DNA of 64,000 nt from Stercorarius parasiticus (Eukaryota; Chordata; Aves; Charadriiformes; Stercorariidae): positions 183,822 through 247,821 of the forward strand of contig VWZL01005060.1 in assembly GCA_013396915.1 (NCBI GenBank). The letters run 5' to 3'. The stretch's first letter is position 1. Each line of letters begins with the position of its first letter. Positions 24,424 to 35,202 of this stretch are shown piece after piece. The translations under genes and the position numbers were made by a program. The notes beneath the pieces were generated by a model. The model was not told where the DNA came from. It searched no databases and worked only from the letters and a program-made list of their open reading frames with translations.

Positions 24424-27400
24424 GTGAGTGCTCGGGGAGCATGGGGCGGCTGCATCCCACCGGATTTTGGGGCGCTGCGGGTCTGGCTTGGGCTGGGGGT
24501 CCTGCATGGGACGAGCAGGTGAGACCAATCACACCGGCACAAAGCCAGACACATCCTTGGCTCCAGGGCACCCCATGAGCCGAGCATGACACCACCACCT
24601 TGGGGTGGCCCAGGCCACACACTGTCATTGAATTGTGAGGCTCTGGGTCTGCAGCACGGAGAGGGGCCGCCGAGGGCTGCACCGTGTGGGCAGCATGGGC
24701 AGGCAGGGAGGGCTTGGTGGCAGCAGCAGGATGTGGCAATGTGGCGGGAGCCCTGCCTGTGGGCACTGGCCTTCAGCTGCCAGCCCATGCACACAGCATG
24801 GGGACCCTGAGCTGATGACTGCCAGGGCCCAATGTCTCCCAAAGAAAGGGGTGTCCCTCTCTATCACTCTCCCCTGCTTTCTCTGCACCATGCCGGCTGC
24901 GGGGGCACCTTGCCTGGCCCAGCAACACTCTCCTTTTAATCATTGACTGCCCTCCCACGGCAGGCAGGGAGACGTGACTCCAGCACCTTCCCTGCTACCA
25001 TGAAGGAGCCGCGGTCACCCACGGGGCTTGGGTGCATCCAGCGTGACGGGGCTCAGCAGTGGCTGGCACTGCCACCCAGGGATGCTGCGGGGAAGAGCCC
25101 TGGGGATTGGGCTTGGGGCTGCTGATCCCAGCCAGGATCCTCCCCTGGGATGTGCTTTGGCACAGGGATGGCTGCCCGCAGCTGTGCCGGCAGACCCCCG
25201 CGCTCCCCACGGTCGTCCTCGGCCTCTGTCGAGGAAGCACCTGGCAGAGCCAGGGTGGGGACGGCAGCATCCCAAATGCCGCGCATTGTAGACGGGAGCC
25301 AAAGCATTTCTGTCTCCCAGAAAGCAATGCCGACTGCATGGGCTGGAGCCTGGCTCAGCCACTGGCCGGAGCAACTGGAGAGGGACAGAACGTGCCGGCA
25401 GCAGGGCCAGTGGATCGGCCACTTGGCAGCCAGCTGGGCATGCCAGGGCCAAGGCACAACCTTGGGCAAACCCACCAACGCCCACGCTGCTCACCGCAGC
25501 TCTCGCCTTCCTCCATAGTTTCCCCTTTGTCACCTGCCATGAGCCCGTTTCTGGGCTCCTGTCTGGTCCCATCCAGCTGCTCCGGTGCAGCCCAGCTGCT
25601 GGCATTCACTCTCGCAGCCTCCCAGCTCCGGCTGCTCACTGTCGGCACCAAGGTCATCCCACACACTGGGGCAGAGCAATTACAGGGTCGGGGCAGAGCA
25701 ATTACAGGATCAGGGCAGAGCAATTACAGGGTCAGACCAGGGCAATAACTCCCAAGGGCAAACACTGGCACAGGAGGAACAGCTCAGTCATGGTGGGACA
25801 TTGGGGCAGCCCCTGCCATGGCAGCGGGGACAGCACCACTGGGTGGGCAGCATTGGACTGGCAGCAGCACTGCTGTTCCAGGGATGTCACAGCTGGGTCC
25901 AGGTGGGCTCTGTCCTTGTGCAGACAGGCAGGGACAGCATAGATCCCTCACCTCCATCCTGGACAGAAGTGCTCACACCGCCCAGCCAACACTCACACCA
26001 TTACCACCCCCATCCCACCACAGCCATTGAAACAGTGTGCCTCAGCCCTGGCATGGTGGCCTCTGGGCTGCAACAGGACCGCCTTTATTCAGAGAGTCCC
26101 AGTGTTGGCCCTGGGCTAGAAACACCAGCCCAGCTCGGTTCCCCGAAGCACTGTCCCCAGCAGGGCCCGGCCACACAGTCAGAGTAGGATCATCCCAGCC
26201 AGCCCAAGCATGGCCAGGTCCTGGCAGCCTCCCCGGCAGCTCCCTGGCACCCAGCTACCGAGCACCCCAGTCCGGAGGGAGCATGGACAAGGACTGCCCT
26301 GCCGCTCTCCCCGCCACTGCCCTGCTGCTCTCCCCGCTGCCCCAGGCCTGTCCCCTGTCTCCACACGTCGGATCTCGCTGCCAATGGCAGTGAAGCACGG
26401 AGCGGCGGCTGGGCAGGCGGCTGGGCCATCCGCACCAGCTCCTGTTACTGCATAAACACCCGCGGCGGGGAAGGAGCTGCAGGCAAACCAAACAGTTACT
26501 GATTTACTGCCACCCCGCTCTGTGCTGCATTGTTGACTGTGGGGTTAAATTACTCGGAGACGGATCCCGGCAGAGCAGACACCGGCTCGTGACTCAGGGC
26601 AGGGACTGTGTCCCCAGCCCCTGGCACCCCTGGCTCATGCGGGGCTGCGGGATGCTCCAGCCTGGAGCTGGGGCTGCCCCTGGAGCCTCTGCCAGTGACA
26701 AGGGCACATCCTCACTGGAGACAGGGCAGGTCTCGCCCTCCTCCCCACACAGGAGAGGCTCAGCCTGTGACTGTGACCCGGGTGGGACCCAGGGAGCTGG
26801 GATGCTCTGGGATTGCCTCCCAGCAGAGGGGTCCAACCTGTGACCCGGCTGGGCGGCACCAGCACCGTGCAGAGGGACCCTCATCACAGTGGCAGCCAAA
26901 AAACCCAAGTCACTGAGCCCGAACTGGGAGCCACGAGCAAAGGGGCTGGGGTCCTCAGGTTCCCCCGCCAGAGTGCTGGGCTGCTCCCCTTCTGTCGGCA
27001 GCCCCGAGGAATTACAGCCACTGCCAGCAGTGCCTGCGGAGGAGACGGGAACTGGCAGAGCGGCAAATGCTGATGAGAGCAGGGCAGCCGTCCTGGGTGA
27101 TCTGTGCTGCTCAGCCAGCTGGGCCTATCCAAACAAATCCCAGCTCGACACTGCCAGGCACCACGGAGCATCCCAGCCCGCCGGAGGGCGGCGCATGTGC
27201 CACGGGAGGGGTATCCGGACAGCCGCCAGGCTGAGGGGATCTGGGGTCGTACAGCCCCCGGCACGGCCATGCCTTGGAGCACCGGGCACGCAGCCACAGC
27301 ATGCCGGCAGCTCGCTCCCTGCCAGCCACTCGCCCAACCGGCGCTGCCGGCTGGTCCGGGCTGCATCCCTGGGGCTGTTGGAGGCTGTGAGGATGGCAGG

Positions 27401-28070
27401 GGCCACAGGACGAGGCCGTGGCCGGGCAGAAGAAGCTCCCGAGGCTGCAGGGTAGCTGCGGGGGAGCCCCGGGGCGGGCGCCTGCCCAGAGGCGCAGACA
27501 GCCTGGAGGGCCCTTCAGTTGAGGAGCAAGAGCTGGAGGAGAACAAGAGGCTGGAGCAGGAGCTGGGCGAGCGGCAGCCGCTGCCGAGCTGCAGCCCCAG
27601 CCTGCGCTGCCAGCATATCCCGGCCTCTGGGCATCAGCAGCCCAGGCCGGGGGCTCCCCTTGAGCTTGTGATCACGGCCAGGGCGGTGGCAGGGATGGAT
27701 TGTGTCCCATCCCTGTTGCCTGCCGCACTCCCCGCTGGCCGTACCAGCCACATCCCCATGGCCTGTGGCGGCTGAGCCCCACGCGGGGCCATGACAGCTC
27801 CGGCCGCCTCAGGGTCTGGGACTGGCCGGGGTCCGGCGTGTGGCCCATGGGGGCCGCGGCCGGTGGTGGCTGGCTGCTGTTCCTGCCGGGCAAGTTTTCG
27901 GTGTGGCCGCCCGGTCTCCTCGAGGCTCCCCCTTCCTGGTAGGCAGCCAGCAGCGGCAGATACCTGATACTCGGGTTGTGCAAGCACGAAGGGGGAGCCT
28001 GGCCCTGCCCGGCCCTTGGGAGCCACCCGGAAGGCCGAGCCCTCCCGCCCGCCGGCCCCACCTGGAGAAG
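24424..28070. other. Stretch without recognisable exons
   Basis: Sequence between the orphan signal exon and WFDC2. I searched both strands for the WAP Cys-Cys core and for Kunitz motifs and found none. It contains a small 22-bp tandem repeat near 25.7 kb. A plus-strand frame near 27.5 kb reads like a short Glu/Leu-rich coiled coil but has no start, partner exon or family. Confidence 0.4.
25668..25735 (+). repeat. 22-bp tandem repeat, three copies
   Basis: Three near-identical copies of a unit containing GGGCAGAGCAATTACAGG with a period of about 22 bp. Because 22 is not a multiple of three, the copies read in different frames, so it is not a coding repeat. Confidence 0.75.
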
Positions 28071-28073
28071 AGC

Positions 28074-28079
28074 TTAAAG
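28074..28079 (+). promoter_or_regulatory. WFDC2: TATA-like element of WFDC2
   Basis: TTAAAG, a weak TATA-like element 44-49 nt upstream of the WFDC2 start codon, in the position shared by the other WFDC promoters here. Confidence 0.4.
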
Positions 28080-28122
28080 GCCGGCCAGGCAGCCCCGTAG
28101 GCACAGCACCAGCACCCGCACC

Positions 28123-29926
28123 ATGCCCAAGGCCCGCAGCGTGCTCGTCCTGGCGGGGCTCCTGGCTCTCTGGGCAGAGCTGCCTCCAGCATCCGCCCAG
28201 AATGTCACCAGTGAGTATGAGCGCACGTCTCGGCACGGCACGGCACAGCACGGCTCGGCTCAGCTCGGCTCGGCTCAGCACGCCCCGGGCGAGCAGCCAG
28301 CATCACTCCCAGCCCCAGGGCCTGCTAGGGTGGGGGCCGGGGCCGAGAGCCAGACGGCGCCCGGCGTGGTTGGGCTCAGCAGCATCCCTGGACCCAGCCC
28401 TGGGACTGGCGGCAGCATCTCCCGCCTCGGGATGGCAGCCCTCACCCTGCCGTGGGGCCGGCAGCCCCGGCGCCCGCCCATGCCCTCCGCCTTTGCCTTG
28501 CAGCGAAAGCCGGCGTGTGCCCGGACCCGGCGATGGAAGCAGTGAACTGCACGGTGGGGTGCCAGTCCGATGGCGACTGCGAGAGCACCCTCAAGTGCTG
28601 CCCGGCAGCCTGCGGAAAGGCCTGCCAGAATCCCGACGGTAACACTCCCTCCTGCTCCTGGCCCCGCTGCCCGGAGCTGGCCCTGCTGCTGCGAGCCGAT
28701 AGCATGTCCTAGCCGGTGGCACCAGCGCTCCGGGCGTGGCAGCGGCCATGGGGCTGGGCGCCCCTTGCGTGTCCAGCTGCAGCGCGGTTATTGGGGGCTG
28801 CATGGGGAGCTGGCGGGGTCAGGGTGTGCTCCTGTGGGGTGGCCTCCCAGCATGGTGCACCCTCCACCCAGGCTCGCCGGGGCCACGCTCATCCCTTCCT
28901 TCTCCCAGTGACATGGGGGTTGAGCAGACACCTCCGAACAACGCTGGGACGGGTGCAGAGGGCAAGGGTCTACACTGCCCTTGCTGCCTGCTCAGCCTCG
29001 TCACGAGCAGCCACCAGCCTGGAACATGGGCACTGTCCTGCCTCCTGACTCCGCATCTGGGATGAGTCTCTCAATGGCGTCATCCCTGGCCCTGTGCCGG
29101 ACATGACCCCACAGCCTCCCAGCCGAGTACGCTCCCCGCAACGGTCCTGCCAGAGAGCAGCCTGGATAGGCAAGCACAGGATTTGGGATTTCGAGCTGCA
29201 ATCGTGGATGTGAACCAGAGGCTGCTGTACCTTCATCGCCGCCTACAAGGACAGAGCTGGCCTGGCTGTGCCACAGCAGAGGACAGCGGGGAGCCCAGCG
29301 TCGGTGACAGGCAGCGGCAGGCAGCAGGATGGCAGGGCAGGGCCCCACGCAGCTGGGGCACAGGCTGTCTGGGAGACATGTGCCCCTCACCCTGAGCTGA
29401 CCCCACGTGCCATGAGTGCAGGGACAGGGCTCTTTGTGGCAGCTGTGGGGGAAAGCTGAGGCTGCCACTGGGGCTGTGTGCTGTGGCTGCGTGTCCTGTG
29501 CCATCCACGCACCCCTGAACGAGAGGCTGAACACAGGGACCGTGGGGGGCCACCACACCACGTGGCCTCCCTGACATGTCCCCATCGTGTCAGGCTGGCA
29601 AGAGTGCCAACAGGCAGAGCCACGGGGCAGGGGAGCGGCCAGCTGGCAAAGGGATCTCTCCTCCATGGCAGACAGGGGACAGGGCCATGCCCATAGCTCC
29701 GGGAGCTGCAGGGCTGGCCCTGCCCCTCATGCCAGGGCCTGTGGGTCTCAGGCTGTGTCCCTTTGCCTTTGCAGAGAAGCCCGGCACCTGCCCGCCCGTC
29801 AGTCCGGGGATCCCCATGCTGGGCGTCTGCACGAACCAGTGCAAGACGGACTCCAACTGCTCCGGGAACCAGAAGTGCTGCAGGAATGGCTGCGGCAAGG
29901 TCTCCTGCGTGACGCCCCTCCACTGA
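28123..29926 (+). CDS. WFDC2: WFDC2 (HE4), secreted two-WAP protein
   Basis: WFDC2 is a small secreted two-WAP protein expressed in epithelia, with proposed protease-inhibitor and antimicrobial roles. Coding exons are 28123-28210, 28504-28638 and 29775-29926, all with consensus splice sites in phase 1, giving 124 residues, the same length as human HE4. Exon 1 encodes a signal peptide ([11 protein letters not shown]). Exon 2 encodes WAP1 ([10 protein letters not shown]... to ACQNPDG) and exon 3 WAP2 ([11 protein letters not shown]...), each with eight cysteines. WAP2 ends [14 protein letters not shown], which I recognise as the nearly invariant HE4 C-terminus. The TGA lies just before a donor GTCAGT at 29928, so the 3' UTR sits mostly in a separate exon from 30018 to the AATAAA at 30204. 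N-glycosylation sequons NCT (WAP1) and NCS (WAP2) are present. Confidence 0.92.
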
Positions 29927-30203
29927 GGTCAGTTGGGCACCCGCCGACCCCAGGGAGCCCGTGGCACCCACGGCACGGTGCGCCTGTGCCACTCACAGCC
30001 CTCTGCTCCTTTTGCAGGCACAGCCGCCTCCTGCCAGTCCATCCACAGGGAAGCTGCTGCCTGATGTGAGTCCTGCACACCCAGGCCCTGGCCCCGCACC
30101 GTCCCCCCTGGCCCGGCCATGCTCCTGGCTCGAAGCCTTCAGCCTCAGCTTCCTCTCCGGGGTCCCCTGCTCGGGGTGCGCCACAGCCCCCCACACTCTC
30201 ACC

Positions 30204-30209
30204 AATAAA
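30204..30209 (+). terminator. WFDC2: Polyadenylation signal of WFDC2
   Basis: AATAAA in the non-coding last exon that starts after the TTTTGCAG acceptor at 30017. A GT-rich stretch (GATGTGTTCGTGG) follows. Confidence 0.8.
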
Positions 30210-30235
30210 GCAGCCTCTCCCTGATGTGTTCGTGG

Positions 30236-31440
30236 ACGCCTCTCTGTCCCACTGTGCTCCCAGCCAGGCAGCCGCTCTGCCTGCTCCTGGGCACTGGTGC
30301 CAGTGTTGGTGCCAGTGCTGGGGCCACCTGGCTGCACACAAGCGCCAGCACCGACTGGCTGCACCATGTCTCTAAGGGTTCCCAGCCTGTGCCCCTGCCC
30401 AGGGCTGCCCCATGGCCCCATGGCCCGGGCTGCCCCATGGCCCCACATCCTGGCTGCCCCGGCACACCAGCTCCTCCACCTGTGTGCAGACGCGCTCAGA
30501 GCGGGGCCATCACGGTGCAGCCACCTCTGTGTCCCATTGAAGCAAGGCTGCTCTCTGCTCTGCAATGGCCAGGGGACAGGGAGGCTGATGGTGTGTGCCA
30601 TTGCACGAGCACCGCCCAAACCCCCTCCTGCCCTACACAATCCCAGCCCAGCAGTGGCACGTAGCCCATGGCAGGAGCCCAAAGGAGCCATGGGCAGTGA
30701 AGCCCACAGCCTCTTGCCCCAATCCCTGCCCCCTGACTGCTCCTGCCCCCTCCCTCCCCGGTCTGCTCAGAGCTGGGCCGTGCTCCTGCTCCTCCTGCCC
30801 TGCTCTCCCTGACACCTTCTGCTCCCCACAGGGCTCCTGGTGCCATGTCCCTCCCAGACCCCCCCCCACTCCAGCTCCAGCCCCTGGGACCAGAGAAAGC
30901 AGTCCCACATGCCTTCGAGGGGCCAGCACAACCAAAGACCCCGCATTTGGAAGGGGACAGAGCACAGCTCTCCCCTGGGGCAGAGTGAGCCTCGCACACC
31001 CTACCCCGCAGAGCCCTGTGCCCGGTGCCGGTTCCCCCTTTCCCTGCAGCGTGGGTGCAGGCTGGTGCACCCCAGCTCAGTGCCACAGCTCTCTGCAGCA
31101 GCTCTCCCTGCTCCATGCATACCGGGAGGCAACCGGCAACACTCCCTGGGCAGGACCAGGTGGACACTGAGGACCAGGGACAGGACACTGCTCCCCCATG
31201 TCCCATCCCTGCTCACCACTGGGGAGTGCAGGCAGTGGGGCTCCAGGAGCACTTTCCGTGCCCCCAGCCCAGCTGCTTGCGGGTCACCGGTGACCTGGAA
31301 AGGGCACACTGTGGAGGAGCCTAGCACTATCCCAGGTGTCTCCCCCAAGCGGGATTGTTCGTGCCTGGCACTCCCACGGTCCCGACACAGTGCTGCCGTG
31401 GGAAGGAGCAGCTCAGCTCATCTGGCCCCCACCCCAGCAG
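30236..31440. other. Intergenic stretch between WFDC2 and the next WFDC gene
   Basis: Contains no recognisable exon on either strand. Open frames are Pro/Ser/Gly-rich and lack cysteine frameworks. Confidence 0.45.
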
Positions 31441-31442
31441 GG

Positions 31443-31449
31443 TTTAAAT
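31443..31449 (+). promoter_or_regulatory. TATA-like box of the five-WAP gene
   Basis: TTTAAAT 45-51 nt before the ATG at 31494, at the same distance as in the neighbouring WFDC genes. Confidence 0.5.
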
Positions 31450-31493
31450 CCCTGCTGGCAGGCCCAGCAGCAGAGCCCTCTGACAGCAGCACA

Positions 31494-33954
31494 ATGCCGG
31501 GCGAGCGCACTCTCCTCCTGGTGCTCCTGGTGCTGTTTGTGGAGCTGCTGCCCACCCCGGCCCAGCAGCACCACGCTGGGGACCAGGGCACTGTCCCCAT
31601 GATCACCCGGGCACCGCACCAGGCCCCGTGGGGACGCTGGCCCCCCACCATCCTACCTGTCCCTCGCAAAGCGGGTGAGTGCCCAGCGGTGGGGAGCACG
31701 TCCCCGCGTCCCCCCAGGCTGTACTGCATCTCCGACCACAGCTGTCCCGGTGCTGAGAAGTGCTGCCAGAGCGGGCAGGTCAGGACCTGCCTCCTCCCCA
31801 CCACAGGTACCGCTGACTCCCCTCGAGAGATGCCAGCGTGGGGACAGGGTGGTGGGTGGGATGCAGGCGGGGATTGGTACCCATATCGGGTGACTCTGGT
31901 GCGAGCCCTGCTCCCTGGACATGCGGCTGCACTGAAGCACCTCCCTCTGCAGAGAACCCGGGCTACTGCTCCCGTGCTGGCAGCGCCGGTGGGCAGAGCT
32001 GCAGGATGAGCTGCCACAACGATACGGCATGCAGCCCCGGGGAGAAGTGCTGCACCCGCGGCTGCTGCGCCCGCTGCATGCGTGCCGAGCCAGGTAAGGT
32101 GGCCTGGGTGTCCCCACGCCAGGCTGGCGGTGCCATCCTCCCATTGCTCTGTGGGGGAGACGCAGGTGCCGTGGTGCCAGGCCAGCTCCACACCGAGACC
32201 CGAGCCTCCCCTCCCCTCCAGCCAAACCTGGCCTCTGCCCACGGAAGCACGCCCGGAGGAGCGCCGCTGCCTGCCCCAACCGCTGCGCCGATGACCGGGA
32301 CTGCCCCGGGAGCCACAAGTGCTGCTTCTCCGGCTGCGGGCTGGCCTGCATCCCCCCGGACACAGGTACAGCCCCACCATCCCTCCTATGAGGCCAGGCT
32401 CACCAGACCTGCATCCCCCTGCCCAAGCGGGTGCACCCCCGGCACTGCCCACGGCTGCCCCACAGCTGCCCTGCAGCTGCCCTGCAGCCGCCCTGCAGCC
32501 GTGCTGGCGGTGGCATGGCTCCATCCCTGCAGAGCCCGGCGTGTGCCTGGCTGTGCCGCCGGACAAGCCCCGGAGGCTGTGCCTGGCCAAGTGTGCAGCC
32601 AGTGGCAGCCATCCAGGCCCCGGGGAGCATGTGCCGCGGGCTACAGCTCACGGTGCCACACACAGGGACAGCCCTGGCCCCCTCCTGAGGCCCCACGCAG
32701 GAGCAGGTCCTTGGGCTCCAGGGATCACCATGCCCAGCTCCTCCATGACGGGTGGGCGATGTCCCCAAGCGGGTGAGGGGCTGCACCCCATCCTGCCACC
32801 CCCATCCTGCACCCCCTTCCTGACATCCCCATCCTGCACCCCACTCGGGCTGGGTGCTGGTGAGGACAGTGGCCAGGGTTGTCCCTCAGTGCTCCAGCTG
32901 CCAGCTGGCATCCCACGTGCTGCTGTGGCTGGTCTCACTGGGTCAGACTGGTGTGGGTGTGAGGCTGGCGGCTGAGGCCAGCGCTGGACTCTGGGAGGGA
33001 GGATGGGGGGCAGGATAAGGGGCAGGACAGAGGCAGGATGAGGGCAGGATGGGGGCAGGCTGGAGACTGAGGCCGTGCCAGGAGCGGGGCTGGGGGAAGC
33101 AGGATCCTGGCACAGCCGCTGTCTCCATTGTCACCAGGGAGCCGCCGTGCCGCAGCGAAGCCCGGTGTGTGCCCCGTGGTGCTGCGGGGCTCTGTGGGAC
33201 CCTGTCTGGAGCTGTGTGACGCCGATGGCAACTGCCCCGGGGCTGCGAAATGCTGCACCACCGGCTGCGGCCACGTCTGCAAACCACCCACTGAGGGTAA
33301 AGCCACCGGCGCCCTGTGAGGCCGAGACCCCCCCGCATCCTCACCCTGCCCCATCCCAGGCTGAGCCCCCCAAGCCAGGGCCATCACCCCCTTGGCTGTG
33401 CCCACCCTCCCCAGGTGCTATCCCTCGCTGCGACTCTCCTGAGGGGCGATGAGGGTGCAGAGACCCAGCTGGTGTCCCCATGGGGCAGGAGCTGGGTGAG
33501 GGGCTCACCCCCTGAGGGCAGGGCAGCTCCCCCACCCCGGAGGGGTGTCCTACGCGCAGAGGGTGAGCCCCTCACCCTTCCGTCTCTCTGCATGTGCCAG
33601 CACGGCCCGGGCTCTGCCCCCCCATAGCTGATGGTGACCGAGCAGCCGAGTGCCTCCTCCTTTGCCTGCAGGACAAGGATTGTCCCCCCAGCCAGAAGTG
33701 CTGCCTGCGGGACTGTGGCCGGGCGTGCGTCCCCCTGCTGCGGGGTAAGACCCCCCCCAAGCCTGCCACCTCTTGGGTCCCAGCAGCCTGGGGCACCATG
33801 CAGGTCCTGCCCCTGCAGCGGGTCCAGCCTGGAGGGGACAAAGAGAGGCTGGTGGGTGCCAGGGTGGGGTCACCCCCAGGGCCCCCCATCCCTTGGAGCG
33901 GGATCACTCATCCTGCACTGACCACCTCATCCCTCTCTTCCAGGCACAGCCTAG
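31494..33954 (+). CDS. Secreted multi-WAP protein (five WAP modules)
   Basis: Predicted secreted WAP protein of 303 residues. Exons: 31494-31806, 31953-32093, 32222-32365, 33138-33296, 33601-33744 and a terminal exon from 33944 encoding only the last residues (stop 33952-33954). Every junction is phase 1 with good GT/AG. Exon 1 is unusual in carrying the signal peptide (TLLLVLLVLFVELLP), a His/Pro-rich spacer and the first WAP without an intron. WAP1 has only six cysteines: C2 and C7, which form one disulfide in elafin and SLPI, are both absent. The other modules start ENPGYCS, AKPGLCP, AKPGVCP and ARPGLCP and have eight cysteines each. A degenerate WAP exon at about 32533 is left out of the model; skipping it keeps frame. 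It lies in tandem with WFDC2 and the 13-WAP gene. No exact mammalian counterpart is evident. Confidence 0.8.
32533..32690 (+). pseudogene. Decayed WAP exon inside the five-WAP gene
   Basis: After a good acceptor (CCCTGCAG) the phase-1 frame reads a normal WAP beginning, EPGVCLAVPPDKPRRLC then LAKC, but C4 and the Cys-Cys core are missing. In another frame the following bases still read ACAAGYSSRC, which aligns with the C-terminal part of a WAP core. No GT donor follows where expected. This looks like a WAP exon disabled by a frameshift and substitutions. If included, translation runs open to about 32975 with no further similarity. Confidence 0.6.
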
Positions 33955-34276
33955 CCCTGGCCGGGAAGGGCTACGCTGGGAGCTGTCGTTTCGGGGCTGC
34001 CCCCCACCCTGCTGCCGTTGCACTCCTGTGAGTGAGCAAGACCCCCCGCACCCATCCCTGCTCCAGATCCTGTGCACCACTGGCGAGAGGGCACCAGCAT
34101 CGCTGTGATGGGTCCTGGATGAGGTCATCGGCACCCCCAGCTCCTTCCAGCCATGCTGCTGAGGGCTGCGCACTGCCTGCACCACCCCACGCCAGGCCAA
34201 CGCTCCCAGCAGCCCGGGCATGGAGGAAAATCCCTGCATCCCCATCAGCTCCGGCCACTTCACAGCACTGAAATAG

Positions 34277-34282
34277 AATAAA
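34277..34282 (+). terminator. Polyadenylation signal of the five-WAP gene
   Basis: AATAAA about 320 nt after the stop codon, within the terminal exon. Confidence 0.75.
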
Positions 34283-34289
34283 CCGGCAC

Positions 34290-35145
34290 GTGGCTGCCTT
34301 CTGCTCTGGCTCGCCACCCCTCTGCTCTGCTGCGGGTTCCCAGGAGGCGCAGGCAGCCCTGGGCTGTGCACAGGCAGGGAGGTGCAGGCAGGCGTCCAGC
34401 AGCCCTTCCTGCAGGCAGGTGCTGCCCTGGGGCAGGGAGAGGTTCCCTGTTTCCATGCGGGTGCCCTCCAGCCACCATCTCCCCGTGGTGATTGTCCCAA
34501 TGTCCCCTTGGCAGTCATGGATGGGAGTGCAGAAACCAGTTCCCTCAGATTCCTTGCACCGAGGAAGGGCTCATTTGCATCCCAAAGTGTGAAAACCTGG
34601 TTGGAAAAGCAGTCATGGGAAGGGGGCAGGGAGCAGCACCCACGTGCCAGGAGCCACGGCAGGACCCACTTGCTCCCTGGTCCCAGCCCAGCCCCATCAC
34701 CGTGCTGGGACACCTCTCCCACCTCGTGATGCCGGGCAGCACCGTGGTGGCAGAGCCAGCAGAGCCCCGCCAGCTGCTCCCACTGCCGAGCCAGGGACAA
34801 GCCATGGGATCTGTCCATGGCTCCCACCCCAAGGAGGAGAGGGACAAGCCGGGCTGGATGGAAACCCAGGCAGGGGGTCACAGCCAGCTGTGGCAGAGAC
34901 AGGGCTGTGTGCCATGGGAGACAGCACCCGCCTGACCTCAGCTGCCCTCCCCGGCCCCGCGGGTCATCCTGACCCGAAAGCGTGGCTCGGCTGGAGATAA
35001 GCGGGATGGCTGGCGGGGCGCCGGCAGGTTCTGGGAACTGCCCCTCCTCCTGATCCTCCTGCCCCTCCTGCCTGCGGCACAGCCAGTCTGCCACGGCCGG
35101 CAGCCTGGCCACAGCTGCCCCCTCACCCTGGGCACCCCCGGCAGA
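34290..35145. other. Intergenic stretch between two WFDC genes
   Basis: About 850 bp from the poly(A) signal of the five-WAP gene to the promoter of the 13-WAP gene. I see no exon here. Confidence 0.5.
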
Positions 35146-35148
35146 GAC

Positions 35149-35154
35149 TTTAAA
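35149..35154 (+). promoter_or_regulatory. TATA-like box of the 13-WAP gene
   Basis: TTTAAA 49-54 nt before the ATG at 35203. Confidence 0.5.
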
Positions 35155-35202
35155 CCCGGCCCTGGCTCAGCTCCGGACACGCGCGACATCCCCAGCAGCA
35201 CC

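Noticed and set aside
25585..25760. Gln-rich frame over the 22-bp repeat as a transglutaminase substrate exon for the orphan signal exon
   Set aside because: The repeat unit is not a multiple of three, so copies read in different frames, and no phase-matched acceptor is convincing.
27520..27620. Short Glu/Leu-rich coiled-coil-like frame
   Set aside because: It covers only about 20 residues, with no signal, partner exons or recognisable family.
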